Positions 39,111-46,409 of a stretch of DNA of 64,000 bases are shown in pieces. The DNA is taken from NCBI GenBank assembly GCA_910587285.1, contig CAJULM010000012.1:7147-71146 (forward strand), given 5' to 3'. Numbering within the stretch: the stretch's first letter is position 1; each line of letters opens with the position of its first letter. Made by a program: the position numbers and the translations under genes. The notes under the pieces are model-generated. The model saw only the letters and a list, made by a program, of their open reading frames with translations, was not told the DNA's origin and made no database searches. Source of the DNA: an uncultured Oscillospiraceae bacterium. GTDB taxonomy: Bacteria > Bacillota > Clostridia > Oscillospirales > Oscillospiraceae.

Positions 39111-39671
39111 TCAGGCGATGTCCTCGCCCAGCATATACTTCCGTGTCGATTTGATGTTATACAGCGCCGCGCAGACAAGCACCGCCAGCCCGCCGGAGAT
39201 GAGCACGGGCAGGTTGTATAAAAACGAGTAGACAAATTCATTGTCCATGGGCAGGCCATAGATGTCGTACATATACTCGCCCCAGAGGGTGGCGCCGGTG
39301 ATCCAGATGGAGACAAAGCGGCCCAGGCTGGCCAGGATGGAGCCCAGCAGAATGCCGGGCAGACCCTTTTTGCGGCCCACCCCGGCCAGGCCCAGCAGGG
39401 TGAGGGCGATCACATAGTCGCCCAGGATGGACTGCCAGCCGATGGCGATGCCGCCGCTGAGCATAAAGTCCAGGATGCCCAGGGCAAGCCCGGCCAGCAA
39501 GCCCTGCCCCACCCCCCAGCGCAGGGCGAAGATGATGATGGGAAGCATCATCAGGGAGATGGAGCCGCCCTCGGGCATATGCCAGAGCTTGAGATAGCCC
39601 AGGATTTCGGCCAGGGCCACAAAAATGGCCCCCTCCACCATGGCGCGCACGGCCTTGCGGGATTGATTCAT
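39111..39671 (-). CDS. thiT: ECF-type thiamin transporter substrate-binding protein
   Basis: S-component of 186 residues and six hydrophobic helices, with the ThiT-like start VRAMVEGAIFVALAEILGYL, MPEGGSISLMMLPIIIFALR and WGVGQGLLAGLALGILDFML. It binds thiamin in the membrane and uses the shared EcfAA'T module encoded elsewhere. A TPP riboswitch in its leader confirms the assignment. AAGGAGGAACGAC precedes the ATG. Confidence 0.94.
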   Translation of the reverse strand: MNQSRKAVRAMVEGAIFVALAEILGYLKLWHMPEGGSISLMMLPIIIFALRWGVGQGLLAGLALGILDFMLSGGIAIGWQSILGDYVIALTLLGLAGVGRKKGLPGILLGSILASLGRFVSIWITGATLWGEYMYDIYGLPMDNEFVYSFLYNLPVLISGGLAVLVCAALYNIKSTRKYMLGEDIA

Positions 39672-39760
39672 TGTCGTTCCTCCTTAAATAAGTATACCGC
39701 AATGCAAACGGTGCAATGCGGTAAGCGGGAAAGACGACAACGGCCCTTTTTGTCGAATTC

Positions 39761-39858
39761 ACTTCCTACGCCGGCATTACCCGGATCAGGTACGAGGGAC
39801 CGAGGACTGCCTTTTGTCCTGCATCACAGCCGGGAATGGCTCCCAGCGCCCCTGTGAT
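39761..39858 (-). promoter_or_regulatory. TPP riboswitch
   Basis: On the minus strand the 3' half is canonical: ACCTGATCCGGGTAATGCCG followed by GCGTAGGAAGTG. The 5' half begins AGGGGCGC and has a variable P3 arm, but the usual CTGAGA is not evident; GGCTGTGATG stands at the likely place. An imperfect hairpin just before the ribosome-binding site of thiT (about 39690-39720) may be the expression platform. Confidence 0.9.
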
Positions 39859-39884
39859 ATTCCATTCACTTTGCGGTAGAATCT

Positions 39885-39913
39885 ATTGTAAACTGCCGGG
39901 GCGGCGCTGTCAA
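39885..39913 (-). promoter_or_regulatory. Promoter of the riboswitch-thiT transcript
   Basis: On the minus strand TTGACA (39908-39913) and TACAAT (39885-39890) are exactly 17 bases apart. Confidence 0.75.
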
Positions 39914-40067
39914 GAGGGATGGGCAAAAGGACGAAAAAAGGGACCAAAATTTGGCGATTTCGCCAGGGACGCCAGAGAATGTGTTCCATCCCCCCAAAAT
40001 CCCGCCAAAAGCAACAAGATATGCTGTCCCTTCTGGGCGGATTGTCCAGGGGGAGAAAATTCAGGGG

Positions 40068-40096
40068 TTGACGAGCGGGACAAATCGTTGTAAGAT
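40068..40096 (+). promoter_or_regulatory. Promoter of the M23 hydrolase gene
   Basis: TTGACG (40068-40073), 17-base spacer, TAAGAT (40091-40096). The leader is about 80 bases to the GTG start. Nothing else is evident between 39914 and 40181. Confidence 0.6.
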
Positions 40097-40181
40097 AATG
40101 CTGTAACCATTTTGTAACCGTTTGAACTCAATTTGTAACAGGTCCATTTGCGGACAATCTGACACAGCAGGAGGGACAGCC

Positions 40182-42086
40182 GTGAAGCAGACCCAGACAG
40201 AGCACCAGGAAGCCGGGGCGGAGCAAACCGGCCCCGGCCAGATCGAACAGAGAGAAAACGCTGCGATGCAGCGTAAATCCGGTCAGCCTCAGTCCTGGAG
40301 AGCGTATATTGAGCAGACCATGCCCACGCAGGAGGCGGCAGCCAAGGCGGTCGCCCAGACTCAGCCCCAGCGCCGCCCCAGAAAGAGCCGCGGCGCCAAG
40401 GCCGCCGGAGAGAAGGCCGGAGCGCTGTCTACCCCAGTCCGGGAGACAGCCGCCAGGGTCAAGGCACAGGCGGAAAAGGGCGGCAATGCCAGGGCCGCGG
40501 GAGAGAAAACCGGGGCGCTGTCCGCCCCAGTCCGGGAGACGGCGGCCAAGGTCGAGGTCCAGGCGGAGAAGGGCGGCAATGCCAAGGCCGCCGGAGAAAA
40601 GGCCGGAGCGCTGTCTGCCGCAGCCAAGGAGACCGCAGCCAAAGCCGCCAAGGGCGGGCTGAAGGGGCTGGAGGCCGCATGGGAAAAGGTGAGCAGCCTC
40701 ACCGCCGAGGGCTGGGACCGGATGGGCCAGGCCACGGGCAAGGTGCGCAGCGTGGTGGCACGGCACCCCATCTCCCCGCTGTTTTACGTTACCCTGGTGA
40801 CGGTGATCGTAGGCGCGGCGATTTTTAACGGCAGCTACACCCGGGCTTATGCTGTCAGCGTCAATGGTCAGAGCCTGGGCGTGGTGAGCAGTCCGGACGA
40901 GGTGGACAGCATTGTCAGCAACGTGGAATCCCGCGCCGCCGACGTGCTGGGCGAGAGCTACGACTACGACGCGGACATCGACACCATCCCGGTGTATATC
41001 ACGCCCGACGAGCTCAGCGATACCACCCAGATTGAGGACACCTTATTCGAGGGCGTGGGGGCCTATATGACGGCTTACGCCATCTCCGTGGACGGCACGG
41101 AGCTGGGCCGGGCTGCCACCAAGGATGAGCTGTACCAGATGCTGGACGAGGTGGCTCAGCCCTATATCCCGGAGGACGCCATCCGCTATGAGTTTATGGA
41201 GGACGTGCAGGTCTATCCCATTGAGGTGCCCGCCAACACCCAGTTCGACACCCAAGCCGTGCGGGAGACCCTCAGCGCCCTGGAGATTGAACAGGCCACC
41301 TATGAGGTGAAGAAGGGGGACACCTTCAACGCCATCGCCTACTCCCTGGATATGTGGCCCAACGACCTGTCCGTGCTGAACCCCGACGTCATCGTCGATA
41401 AGCTGTGGGTAGGCCAGGAGCTGGTGATTCAGCAGGCGGTGCCCTACCTGTCGGTAAAGGTGACCACCGACGAGACCTATGAGGAGGTCATCACCAGCCC
41501 TGTGGAATATATCGAGACCGCCGACCTGTATGTGGGCGACACCAAGGTGAAGGAGCAGGGCGAGGACGGCCTGGCCCTGGTCAACGCCCAGGTGATCTAC
41601 GTGAACGGCGTGGAGATGGGCCGGAATGTGATTTCCACCACCACCCTGCAGGAGGCCACCACCACCTACACCTATACGGGCACCGCGCCCCGGCCCGTCA
41701 CGGCCTCCAACGGCTACTTCATCTGGCCGGTGCGGGGTACCATCACCTCCAACTTTGGCGGGCGCAACCTGTGGGGCAGCTACGACTTCCACCTGGGTCT
41801 GGACATCGCCTGCCGCACCGGTACCGGCATCAAGGCCGCTGACGGCGGCACCGTCATCAAGGCGGGGTGGAGCGGCAGCTATGGCTACCTGGTGGCCATC
41901 CGCCACGACAACGGCATCGTCACTTACTACGCCCACAATTCGTCCATCCTGGTGAGCGTGGGCCAGAAGGTGTACCAGGGCCAGATCATCGCCAAGGCCG
42001 GCATGACCGGCAACGCCAGCGGTCCCCACTGCCACTTTGAGGTTCGGGTCAACGGCACCAGCGTCAATCCCCGCAACTATTTGTAA
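40182..42086 (+). CDS. Cell-wall hydrolase with LysM, G5 and M23 peptidase domains
   Basis: Membrane-anchored protein of 634 residues. The N-terminal 190 residues are cytoplasmic, Lys/Ala-rich and contain a 31-residue repeat of the type AAGEKAGALS-PVRETAAKV. A membrane segment FYVTLVTVIVGAAIFNG follows (about 199-217). Outside come two YAVSVNGQSLG-like repeats, a LysM domain (about 375-420, YEVKKGDTFNAIAYSLDMWP), a G5 domain (about 425-500) and a C-terminal M23 domain with HLGLD and HCHFEVR zinc ligands. It probably cleaves peptidoglycan cross-bridges. I chose GTG 40182 with AGGAGGGAC; an ATG at 40122 lacks a ribosome-binding site. Confidence 0.9.
   Translation: MKQTQTEHQEAGAEQTGPGQIEQRENAAMQRKSGQPQSWRAYIEQTMPTQEAAAKAVAQTQPQRRPRKSRGAKAAGEKAGALSTPVRETAARVKAQAEKGGNARAAGEKTGALSAPVRETAAKVEVQAEKGGNAKAAGEKAGALSAAAKETAAKAAKGGLKGLEAAWEKVSSLTAEGWDRMGQATGKVRSVVARHPISPLFYVTLVTVIVGAAIFNGSYTRAYAVSVNGQSLGVVSSPDEVDSIVSNVESRAADVLGESYDYDADIDTIPVYITPDELSDTTQIEDTLFEGVGAYMTAYAISVDGTELGRAATKDELYQMLDEVAQPYIPEDAIRYEFMEDVQVYPIEVPANTQFDTQAVRETLSALEIEQATYEVKKGDTFNAIAYSLDMWPNDLSVLNPDVIVDKLWVGQELVIQQAVPYLSVKVTTDETYEEVITSPVEYIETADLYVGDTKVKEQGEDGLALVNAQVIYVNGVEMGRNVISTTTLQEATTTYTYTGTAPRPVTASNGYFIWPVRGTITSNFGGRNLWGSYDFHLGLDIACRTGTGIKAADGGTVIKAGWSGSYGYLVAIRHDNGIVTYYAHNSSILVSVGQKVYQGQIIAKAGMTGNASGPHCHFEVRVNGTSVNPRNYL
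40398..40640 (+). repeat. In-frame 93-base tandem repeat in the M23 gene
   Basis: Units start at 40398, 40491 and 40584. The third is shortened. Each encodes 31 residues in the cytoplasmic part, with substitutions mostly in Thr/Ala and Arg/Lys positions. Confidence 0.85.
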
Positions 42087-42100
42087 AAAATAGCCAGCAA

Positions 42101-42136
42101 AAATCCGCTTCCGGCTTTGGCCGGAGGCGGATTTTT
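42101..42136 (+). terminator. Terminator of the M23 gene
   Basis: The stem AAATCCGCTTCCGGC/GCCGGAGGCGGATTT, with one mismatch, is followed by TTTAAAA. Confidence 0.82.
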
Positions 42137-42167
42137 AAAAATTATCGAACAAAATTGCAAAAAGGGG

Positions 42168-42196
42168 TTGACAACATCGAACAACTATATTACTAT
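42168..42196 (+). promoter_or_regulatory. Promoter of the 115-residue gene
   Basis: Perfect TTGACA (42168-42173), 17 bases, TACTAT (42191-42196). The leader is about 100 bases. Confidence 0.75.
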
Positions 42197-42303
42197 GTAG
42201 AAAAGTAAAACAAAGAGTTGATTGCGAAACTCTGATTAAGCCCGATTTATAGGACCTTAAATATGCTATGCTGAAGCCAAGTCGAAAAAGGAGGCTTTAA
42301 GCG

Positions 42304-42651
42304 ATGAAACGTGTATACTACGCACACAGCGCTTGGGAAAACCGAACTCTGGGCCGTGCCGTGGGGGAGACTGCGTCCGTGAGCCGCCCGGAGCCCCGCT
42401 TTACCGCGGACGAGAGAAGCAAGGTCATCGACATGGCGGCGTGGAAGGCGGAGAACATGGAGCGGGTGGAGCAGCCGGACAGCCAGGCCCAGTTCGAGTC
42501 GCTGGACAGCGGGCTGGCGCTGTACGAGGGCCGGGAGCTGGTCCGGCGGCCCCGTCTGCACTGGAACGCCCAGGCCAAGGGCGAGCTGGCGGCCACGGTG
42601 TCGGTGGCGTGCGTGATGCTGGCGCTGCTGGTGCGGATGCTGGTGTTTTAA
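42304..42651 (+). CDS. Small uncharacterised membrane-tail protein
   Basis: Protein of 115 residues. The first 90 residues are hydrophilic, with a conserved-looking middle DERSKVIDMAAWKAENMERV. The end is one membrane helix, GELAATVSVACVMLALLVRM, so it is probably a tail-anchored inner-membrane protein facing the cytoplasm. I do not recognise it. AAAGGAGG precedes the ATG, and promoter and terminator are its own, so it is expressed as a single gene. Confidence 0.75.
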   Translation: MKRVYYAHSAWENRTLGRAVGETASVSRPEPRFTADERSKVIDMAAWKAENMERVEQPDSQAQFESLDSGLALYEGRELVRRPRLHWNAQAKGELAATVSVACVMLALLVRMLVF

Positions 42652-42674
42652 GCGAATAAAGATGTATCGAGCGG

Positions 42675-42703
42675 AAAGCGGACCGGAACATCGGTCCGCT
42701 TTC
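42675..42703 (+). terminator. Terminator of the 115-residue gene
   Basis: The stem AAAGCGGACCG/CGGTCCGCTTT is followed by CATTTATTTT. Confidence 0.8.
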
Positions 42704-42743
42704 ATTTATTTTGCAAAAAACGGGGCTTGGGGGTATTTTTTGC

Positions 42744-42772
42744 TTTACAAACTGGGAAAGCTGTGATATGCT
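42744..42772 (+). promoter_or_regulatory. Promoter of rpsO
   Basis: TTTACA (42744-42749), 17 bases, TATGCT (42767-42772). Confidence 0.7.
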
Positions 42773-42779
42773 TCCTAAG

Positions 42780-42893
42780 TACGCTCCACAAGAGCGCCCG
42801 CCGGCTTAGTCCTGGGGCAAAGCCCGCTGCGCGGGGCTTCACCCGCCCATCACTCAGCGGCTGGGAAATTTAGAAGAAAGGTGGAACACCAAC
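42780..42893 (+). promoter_or_regulatory. Structured rpsO leader, candidate S15 autoregulatory RNA
   Basis: A leader of about 115 bases with a clear hairpin GAAGCCCC-like (AAAGCCCGC/GCGGGGCTT, about 42820-42840) and GCCGGCTTAG/TCAGCGGCTGG pairing possibilities around it, ending in AGAAAGGTGG. S15 represses its own mRNA in several bacteria using unrelated leader structures. I cannot match a named leader class. Confidence 0.4.
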
Positions 42894-43160
42894 ATGATCC
42901 GTAAGGACCAGAAGACCTCCGTCATCGAGGCCAACCGCACCCACGAGACCGACACCGGCTCCCCCGAGGTGCAGATCGCCATTCTCACCGCCCGCATCCA
43001 GGAGCTCACCGAGCACCTGCGGGTGCACATCCACGACAACCACAGCCGCCGCGGCCTGTACAAAATGATCGGTAAGCGCCGCAAGCTGCTGGATTACCTG
43101 GCGAAGAAGGACATCGAGCGCTACCGCGCCGTCATCGCGAAACTCGGTATCCGCAAGTAA
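42894..43160 (+). CDS. rpsO: 30S ribosomal protein S15
   Basis: Primary 16S rRNA-binding protein of 88 residues, normal length. The sequence has the family core [40 protein letters not shown] and [20 protein letters not shown]. It is followed by pnp, the conserved rpsO-pnp pair. AGAAAGGTGG precedes the ATG. Confidence 0.98.
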   Translation: MIRKDQKTSVIEANRTHETDTGSPEVQIAILTARIQELTEHLRVHIHDNHSRRGLYKMIGKRRKLLDYLAKKDIERYRAVIAKLGIRK

Positions 43161-43169
43161 GATTTCAGC

Positions 43170-43200
43170 AAGGGCGGTGCGGACAATCCGTACCGCCCTT
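43170..43200 (+). terminator. Hairpin after rpsO, weak terminator
   Basis: Arms AAGGGCGGTGCGGA and TCCGTACCGCCCTT pair at 13 of 14 positions around CAA, but no T run follows. Partial readthrough into pnp is plausible. Confidence 0.55.
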
Positions 43201-43234
43201 GCCCCGTTGTCCCATCCACCCAGAGCCGCGCTTT

Positions 43235-43286
43235 TAGCAGTTGAACATGGGTCCCGGCAATAGTTGGGGCTTATGTTCAAGTGCTA
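43235..43286 (+). promoter_or_regulatory. Inverted repeat in the pnp leader
   Basis: TAGCAGTTGAACAT (43235-43248) and ATGTTCAAGTGCTA (43273-43286) pair at 13 of 14 positions around a 24-base loop. In Escherichia coli pnp is autoregulated through an RNase III hairpin in its leader; this repeat could serve a similar role. Confidence 0.4.
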
Positions 43287-43289
43287 AGA

Positions 43290-43330
43290 GGAAGCGCTCG
43301 GATTGCCGCGCGGCCAATCCGAGCGTGACA
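43290..43330 (+). repeat. Fragment of intergenic repeat tail
   Basis: GAAGCGCTCGGATTGCCGCG and CGGCCAATCCGAGCGTGACA form a hairpin (CTCGGATTG/CAATCCGAG). The latter half is the tail of M1 modules elsewhere. Confidence 0.6.
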
Positions 43331-43376
43331 ACGCGGCTCCAAACGTCAAATTCACAAAACGAAAGGAGCACACCCA

Positions 43377-45527
43377 ATGTCAACCGTCATCACCCACAAG
43401 CAGTTTGCCAACGAGCGCACCTGGTCCATGGACCTGTGCGGACGCCCCCTGACCATCAACATGGGCAAGGTGGCCGAGCTGGCCACCGCCTCCGCCATGG
43501 TCACTTATGGCGAGACCACCGTCATGGTGGCCACCACCGTCTCCCCCCGGCCCCGGGACGGCATCGACTTCTTCCCCCTGTCTGTGGACTTCGAGGAGAA
43601 GCTGTACGCCGTGGGCCGCATTCCCGGCTCCTTCATGCGCCGGGAGGGCCAGCCCTCTCTGCCCGCCGTGCTGGCCGGGCGCGTCATCGATCGCTCCATC
43701 CGCCCCCTGTTCCCCTACGACTTCCGCAACGATGTGGTGTGCACCTGCACCGTCATGAGCGTGGACCGGGACTGCTCTCCCGAGGTCACCGCCATGATCG
43801 GCGTGTCCGCCTGCTTGGCCGTGTCCTGCATCCCCTGGGCGGGCCCCATCGGCTGCGTGGAGATGGGCTATGTGGACGGCCAGCTGGTCTACAACCCCAC
43901 CACGGAGCAGAAGCACAGCTCTCAGCTGGACCTGACCGTGGCCGCCACGGCGGGCAAGGTCATCATGATTGAGGCGGGGGCCAAGGAGCTGCCCGACGCC
44001 ATCATGTACGACGCCATCGTCAAGGCCCACGAGGAGATTCAGAAGCAGGTGGCGCTCATCAACCAGATGGTGGCTGAGATCGGCAGGGAGAAGATGAGCT
44101 ATGACCACGCCGCCTTCGACCAGGAGCTGTTTGACAAGATCACCGCCGACTTCATGGACGAGGCCAAGGCCGCCATGGACACCGACGACAAGAACGTGCG
44201 GGAGGACCGCTGGAACGCCATGATCGAGAAATGGCACGAGAAGTACCTGGAGGATCACCCCGATATGGACCAGTATCTGGAGGAGATCACCTACAAGTTC
44301 CAGAAGAAGATCGTGAAGGCCTGGCTACTGGAGGGCCACCGTGTGGACGGCCGCGCCAAGAACGAGATCCGGCCCCTGGCCGCCGAGGTGGGCATCCTGC
44401 CCCGGGTCCACGGCTCCGGCCTGTTTACCCGCGGACAGACCCAGGTGCTGTCCATTTGCACCCTGAACACCCTCTCCGCCGCCCAGAAGCTGGATACCAT
44501 CTGGGAGGAGGAGGAGAAGCGGTATATGCACCACTACAACTTCCCCGCCTTCTCCACCGGCGAGGCCCGGGCCGCCCGGTCCACCAACCGCCGGGAGAAG
44601 GGGCACGGCGCCCTGGCCGAGCGGGCGCTGGAGCCCGTCATCCCCTCTGTGGACGATTTCCCCTACGCCATCCGGGTGGTGTCCGAGGTGCTCAGCTCCA
44701 ACGGCTCCACCTCCCAGGGCTCCATCTGCGGCTCCACCCTGGCCCTGATGGACGCGGGCGTGCCCATCTCCGCCCCCGTGGCCGGCATCTCCTGCGGTCT
44801 CATCCAGGACGACGACGGCGGCTTCACCACCTTCATCGACATCCAGGGCGTGGAGGACTTCCACGGCGAGATGGACTTCAAGGTGGCGGGCACCAAGAAG
44901 GGCATCACCGCCATCCAGATGGACATCAAGAACGATGGCCTGTCCCACGCCATCATCCAGGAGGCGCTGGACATCACCAAGGACGCCCGCTTTGCCATTC
45001 TGGACGAGATCATGCTGCCCTGCATCGCCCAGCCCAGGGCTGAGGTGAGCAAGTACGCGCCCAAGATGATGACGGTGAAGATCGACCCGGACAAGATTCG
45101 GGAGGTCATCGGCAAGGGCGGTTCTGTGATTCAGAAGATCACTGCCGAGTCCGGCGCCCAGATCGACATCGAGGACGACGGCACCATCCACATCGCCTCC
45201 CCCAACGCCGAGTCCTGCGAGATCGCCAAGAAGATGATCGACACCATCGTGTTTGTCCCCGAGGTGGGCTCCCTGTACTACGGCAAGGTGGTGCGCATCC
45301 TCCAGTTCGGCGCCTTCGTGGAGCTGGCTCCCGGCAAGGACGGCATGGTGCATATCTCCAAGCTGGCCAATCATCGCGTTGCCAAGGTGGAGGACGTGAT
45401 CAATATCGGCGACATGATCTGGGTGAAGGTCACCGACATCGACGAGAAGGGCCGGGTGAACCTGTCCTACAAGGACGCCCTCCGGGAGATCGAGGAGAAG
45501 AAGGCCCGGGGCGAGATTGTGAAGTAA
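43377..45527 (+). CDS. pnp: Polyribonucleotide nucleotidyltransferase
   Basis: 3'-5' phosphorolytic exoribonuclease of 716 residues, normal length. It has two RNase PH-like domains (first with RREGQPSLPAVLAGRVIDRS, second with LSSNGSTSQGSICGSTLALM and DFHGEMDFKVAGTKKGITAI), a KH domain (IREVIGKGGSVIQKITAESG) and an S1 domain (YYGKVVRILQFGAFVELAPG). The N-terminal core and second domain carry the phosphate-binding Gly/Ser motif. The ATG has GAAAGGAG upstream. A parS site lies 11 bases after its stop. Confidence 0.97.
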   Translation: MSTVITHKQFANERTWSMDLCGRPLTINMGKVAELATASAMVTYGETTVMVATTVSPRPRDGIDFFPLSVDFEEKLYAVGRIPGSFMRREGQPSLPAVLAGRVIDRSIRPLFPYDFRNDVVCTCTVMSVDRDCSPEVTAMIGVSACLAVSCIPWAGPIGCVEMGYVDGQLVYNPTTEQKHSSQLDLTVAATAGKVIMIEAGAKELPDAIMYDAIVKAHEEIQKQVALINQMVAEIGREKMSYDHAAFDQELFDKITADFMDEAKAAMDTDDKNVREDRWNAMIEKWHEKYLEDHPDMDQYLEEITYKFQKKIVKAWLLEGHRVDGRAKNEIRPLAAEVGILPRVHGSGLFTRGQTQVLSICTLNTLSAAQKLDTIWEEEEKRYMHHYNFPAFSTGEARAARSTNRREKGHGALAERALEPVIPSVDDFPYAIRVVSEVLSSNGSTSQGSICGSTLALMDAGVPISAPVAGISCGLIQDDDGGFTTFIDIQGVEDFHGEMDFKVAGTKKGITAIQMDIKNDGLSHAIIQEALDITKDARFAILDEIMLPCIAQPRAEVSKYAPKMMTVKIDPDKIREVIGKGGSVIQKITAESGAQIDIEDDGTIHIASPNAESCEIAKKMIDTIVFVPEVGSLYYGKVVRILQFGAFVELAPGKDGMVHISKLANHRVAKVEDVINIGDMIWVKVTDIDEKGRVNLSYKDALREIEEKKARGEIVK

Positions 45528-45538
45528 CTCCAAACGTG

Positions 45539-45554
45539 TGTTTCACGTGAAACA
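45539..45554. promoter_or_regulatory. parS site 5
   Basis: Perfect TGTTTCACGTGAAACA between pnp and its terminator, about 40.6 kb from site 4. Confidence 0.92.
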
Positions 45555-45559
45555 TCAAA

Positions 45560-45587
45560 ACAAGGGGCGGCGCTGGCCGCCCCTTGT
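45560..45587 (+). terminator. Terminator after pnp
   Basis: The stem ACAAGGGGCGGC/GCCGCCCCTTGT with a GCTG loop is followed by CCATTTTA, so the T tract is weak. Confidence 0.7.
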
Positions 45588-45607
45588 CCATTTTAGGAGG
45601 GATCGTC

Positions 45608-46174
45608 ATGGGAACCATAAAAAGCGTCATCTTCGCCCTGCTTTATCCCTTTCTGCGGGTGTACATCAAGGTCCGGTACGGGGACTACTGGGCGCTGAAG
45701 GAGCGGCTGCAAAAAAAGCCCGCGCCGCTGCTGAAGCAGGCCTATGAGAAGTATTTCATGGGGTACGGCAGCTTCATCGGCATCGACTCTAAAATCGCGG
45801 GCCGGCCCTACTTCCCCCACGGCTGCGTGGGGGTGTTCATCTCCAACGACGCGGTCATCGGCCGGGACGCGGTGATTTTCCAGCAGGTGACGATCGGGTC
45901 CAACACCCTCCCCGACAGCAAGCGTCCCGGCGCGCCCATCATTGGAGATGGGGCCTATTTGGGCGCGGGGGCCAAGATTATCGGCGGTGTCACCGTGGGC
46001 GACCACTGCCGCGTGGGGGCCAACGCCGTGGTGGTGAAGGATATGCCGCCCCACTCAGTGGCGGTGTGCGCCCCCACCCAGATTATCCAGAAGGAGCACC
46101 TGGACAACACCTTCCGTGTGAAGATTAACGGGGTGGATTGCGTCAGCCGGGACGGACGGCTGGTGCGGGAGTAG
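45608..46174 (+). CDS. Hexapeptide-repeat acyltransferase (serine acetyltransferase-like)
   Basis: Protein of 188 residues with left-handed beta-helix repeats: IGIDSKIAGRPYFPHGCVGV, AVIGRDAVIFQQVTIGSNTL and GDGAYLGAGAKIIGGVTVGD. The catalytic-type His and the GANAVVVKDMPPHSVAVCAP end resemble CysE-like enzymes, but it lacks the long CysE N-terminal domain. Acceptor could be a sugar or serine. ATG 45608 follows TAGGAGGGAT. The N-terminal IFALLYPFLRVYI segment may attach it to the membrane. Confidence 0.85.
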   Translation: MGTIKSVIFALLYPFLRVYIKVRYGDYWALKERLQKKPAPLLKQAYEKYFMGYGSFIGIDSKIAGRPYFPHGCVGVFISNDAVIGRDAVIFQQVTIGSNTLPDSKRPGAPIIGDGAYLGAGAKIIGGVTVGDHCRVGANAVVVKDMPPHSVAVCAPTQIIQKEHLDNTFRVKINGVDCVSRDGRLVRE

Positions 46175-46284
46175 GCTCGGGCCCCTGGGGAACCCAGGGA
46201 AGCGGGCTGCATGGCAAAGAACAGGTATAGAGAAGGGTGGGCAGAGGCGCAGGCAACGCAGGCGATTGTTTTTTTACCAGAATA

Positions 46285-46313
46285 TGGACACTGGGCCGGC
46301 GATATGCTATAAT
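46285..46313 (+). promoter_or_regulatory. Promoter of the chemoreceptor gene
   Basis: TGGACA (46285-46290), 17 bases, perfect TATAAT (46308-46313). A leader of about 95 bases follows, with some hairpin potential and no riboswitch I can name. Confidence 0.75.
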
Positions 46314-46409
46314 AACTAAGTACACCCTGGGCGTGCAATCTGAATAGGGAAGTCATTCGGCAGACAAAGCGACTCATCCCCATAACCTTTTTCTGCGGAG
46401 GAGATCTTT

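Noticed and set aside
46314..46409. Possible cyclic-di-GMP riboswitch before the chemoreceptor gene
   Set aside because: Chemoreceptor genes of Clostridia often have one, and GACAAAGCGAC looks slightly similar to the GEMM core, but the GGACGCAAAGC junction, the tetraloop-receptor pair and the length are missing.
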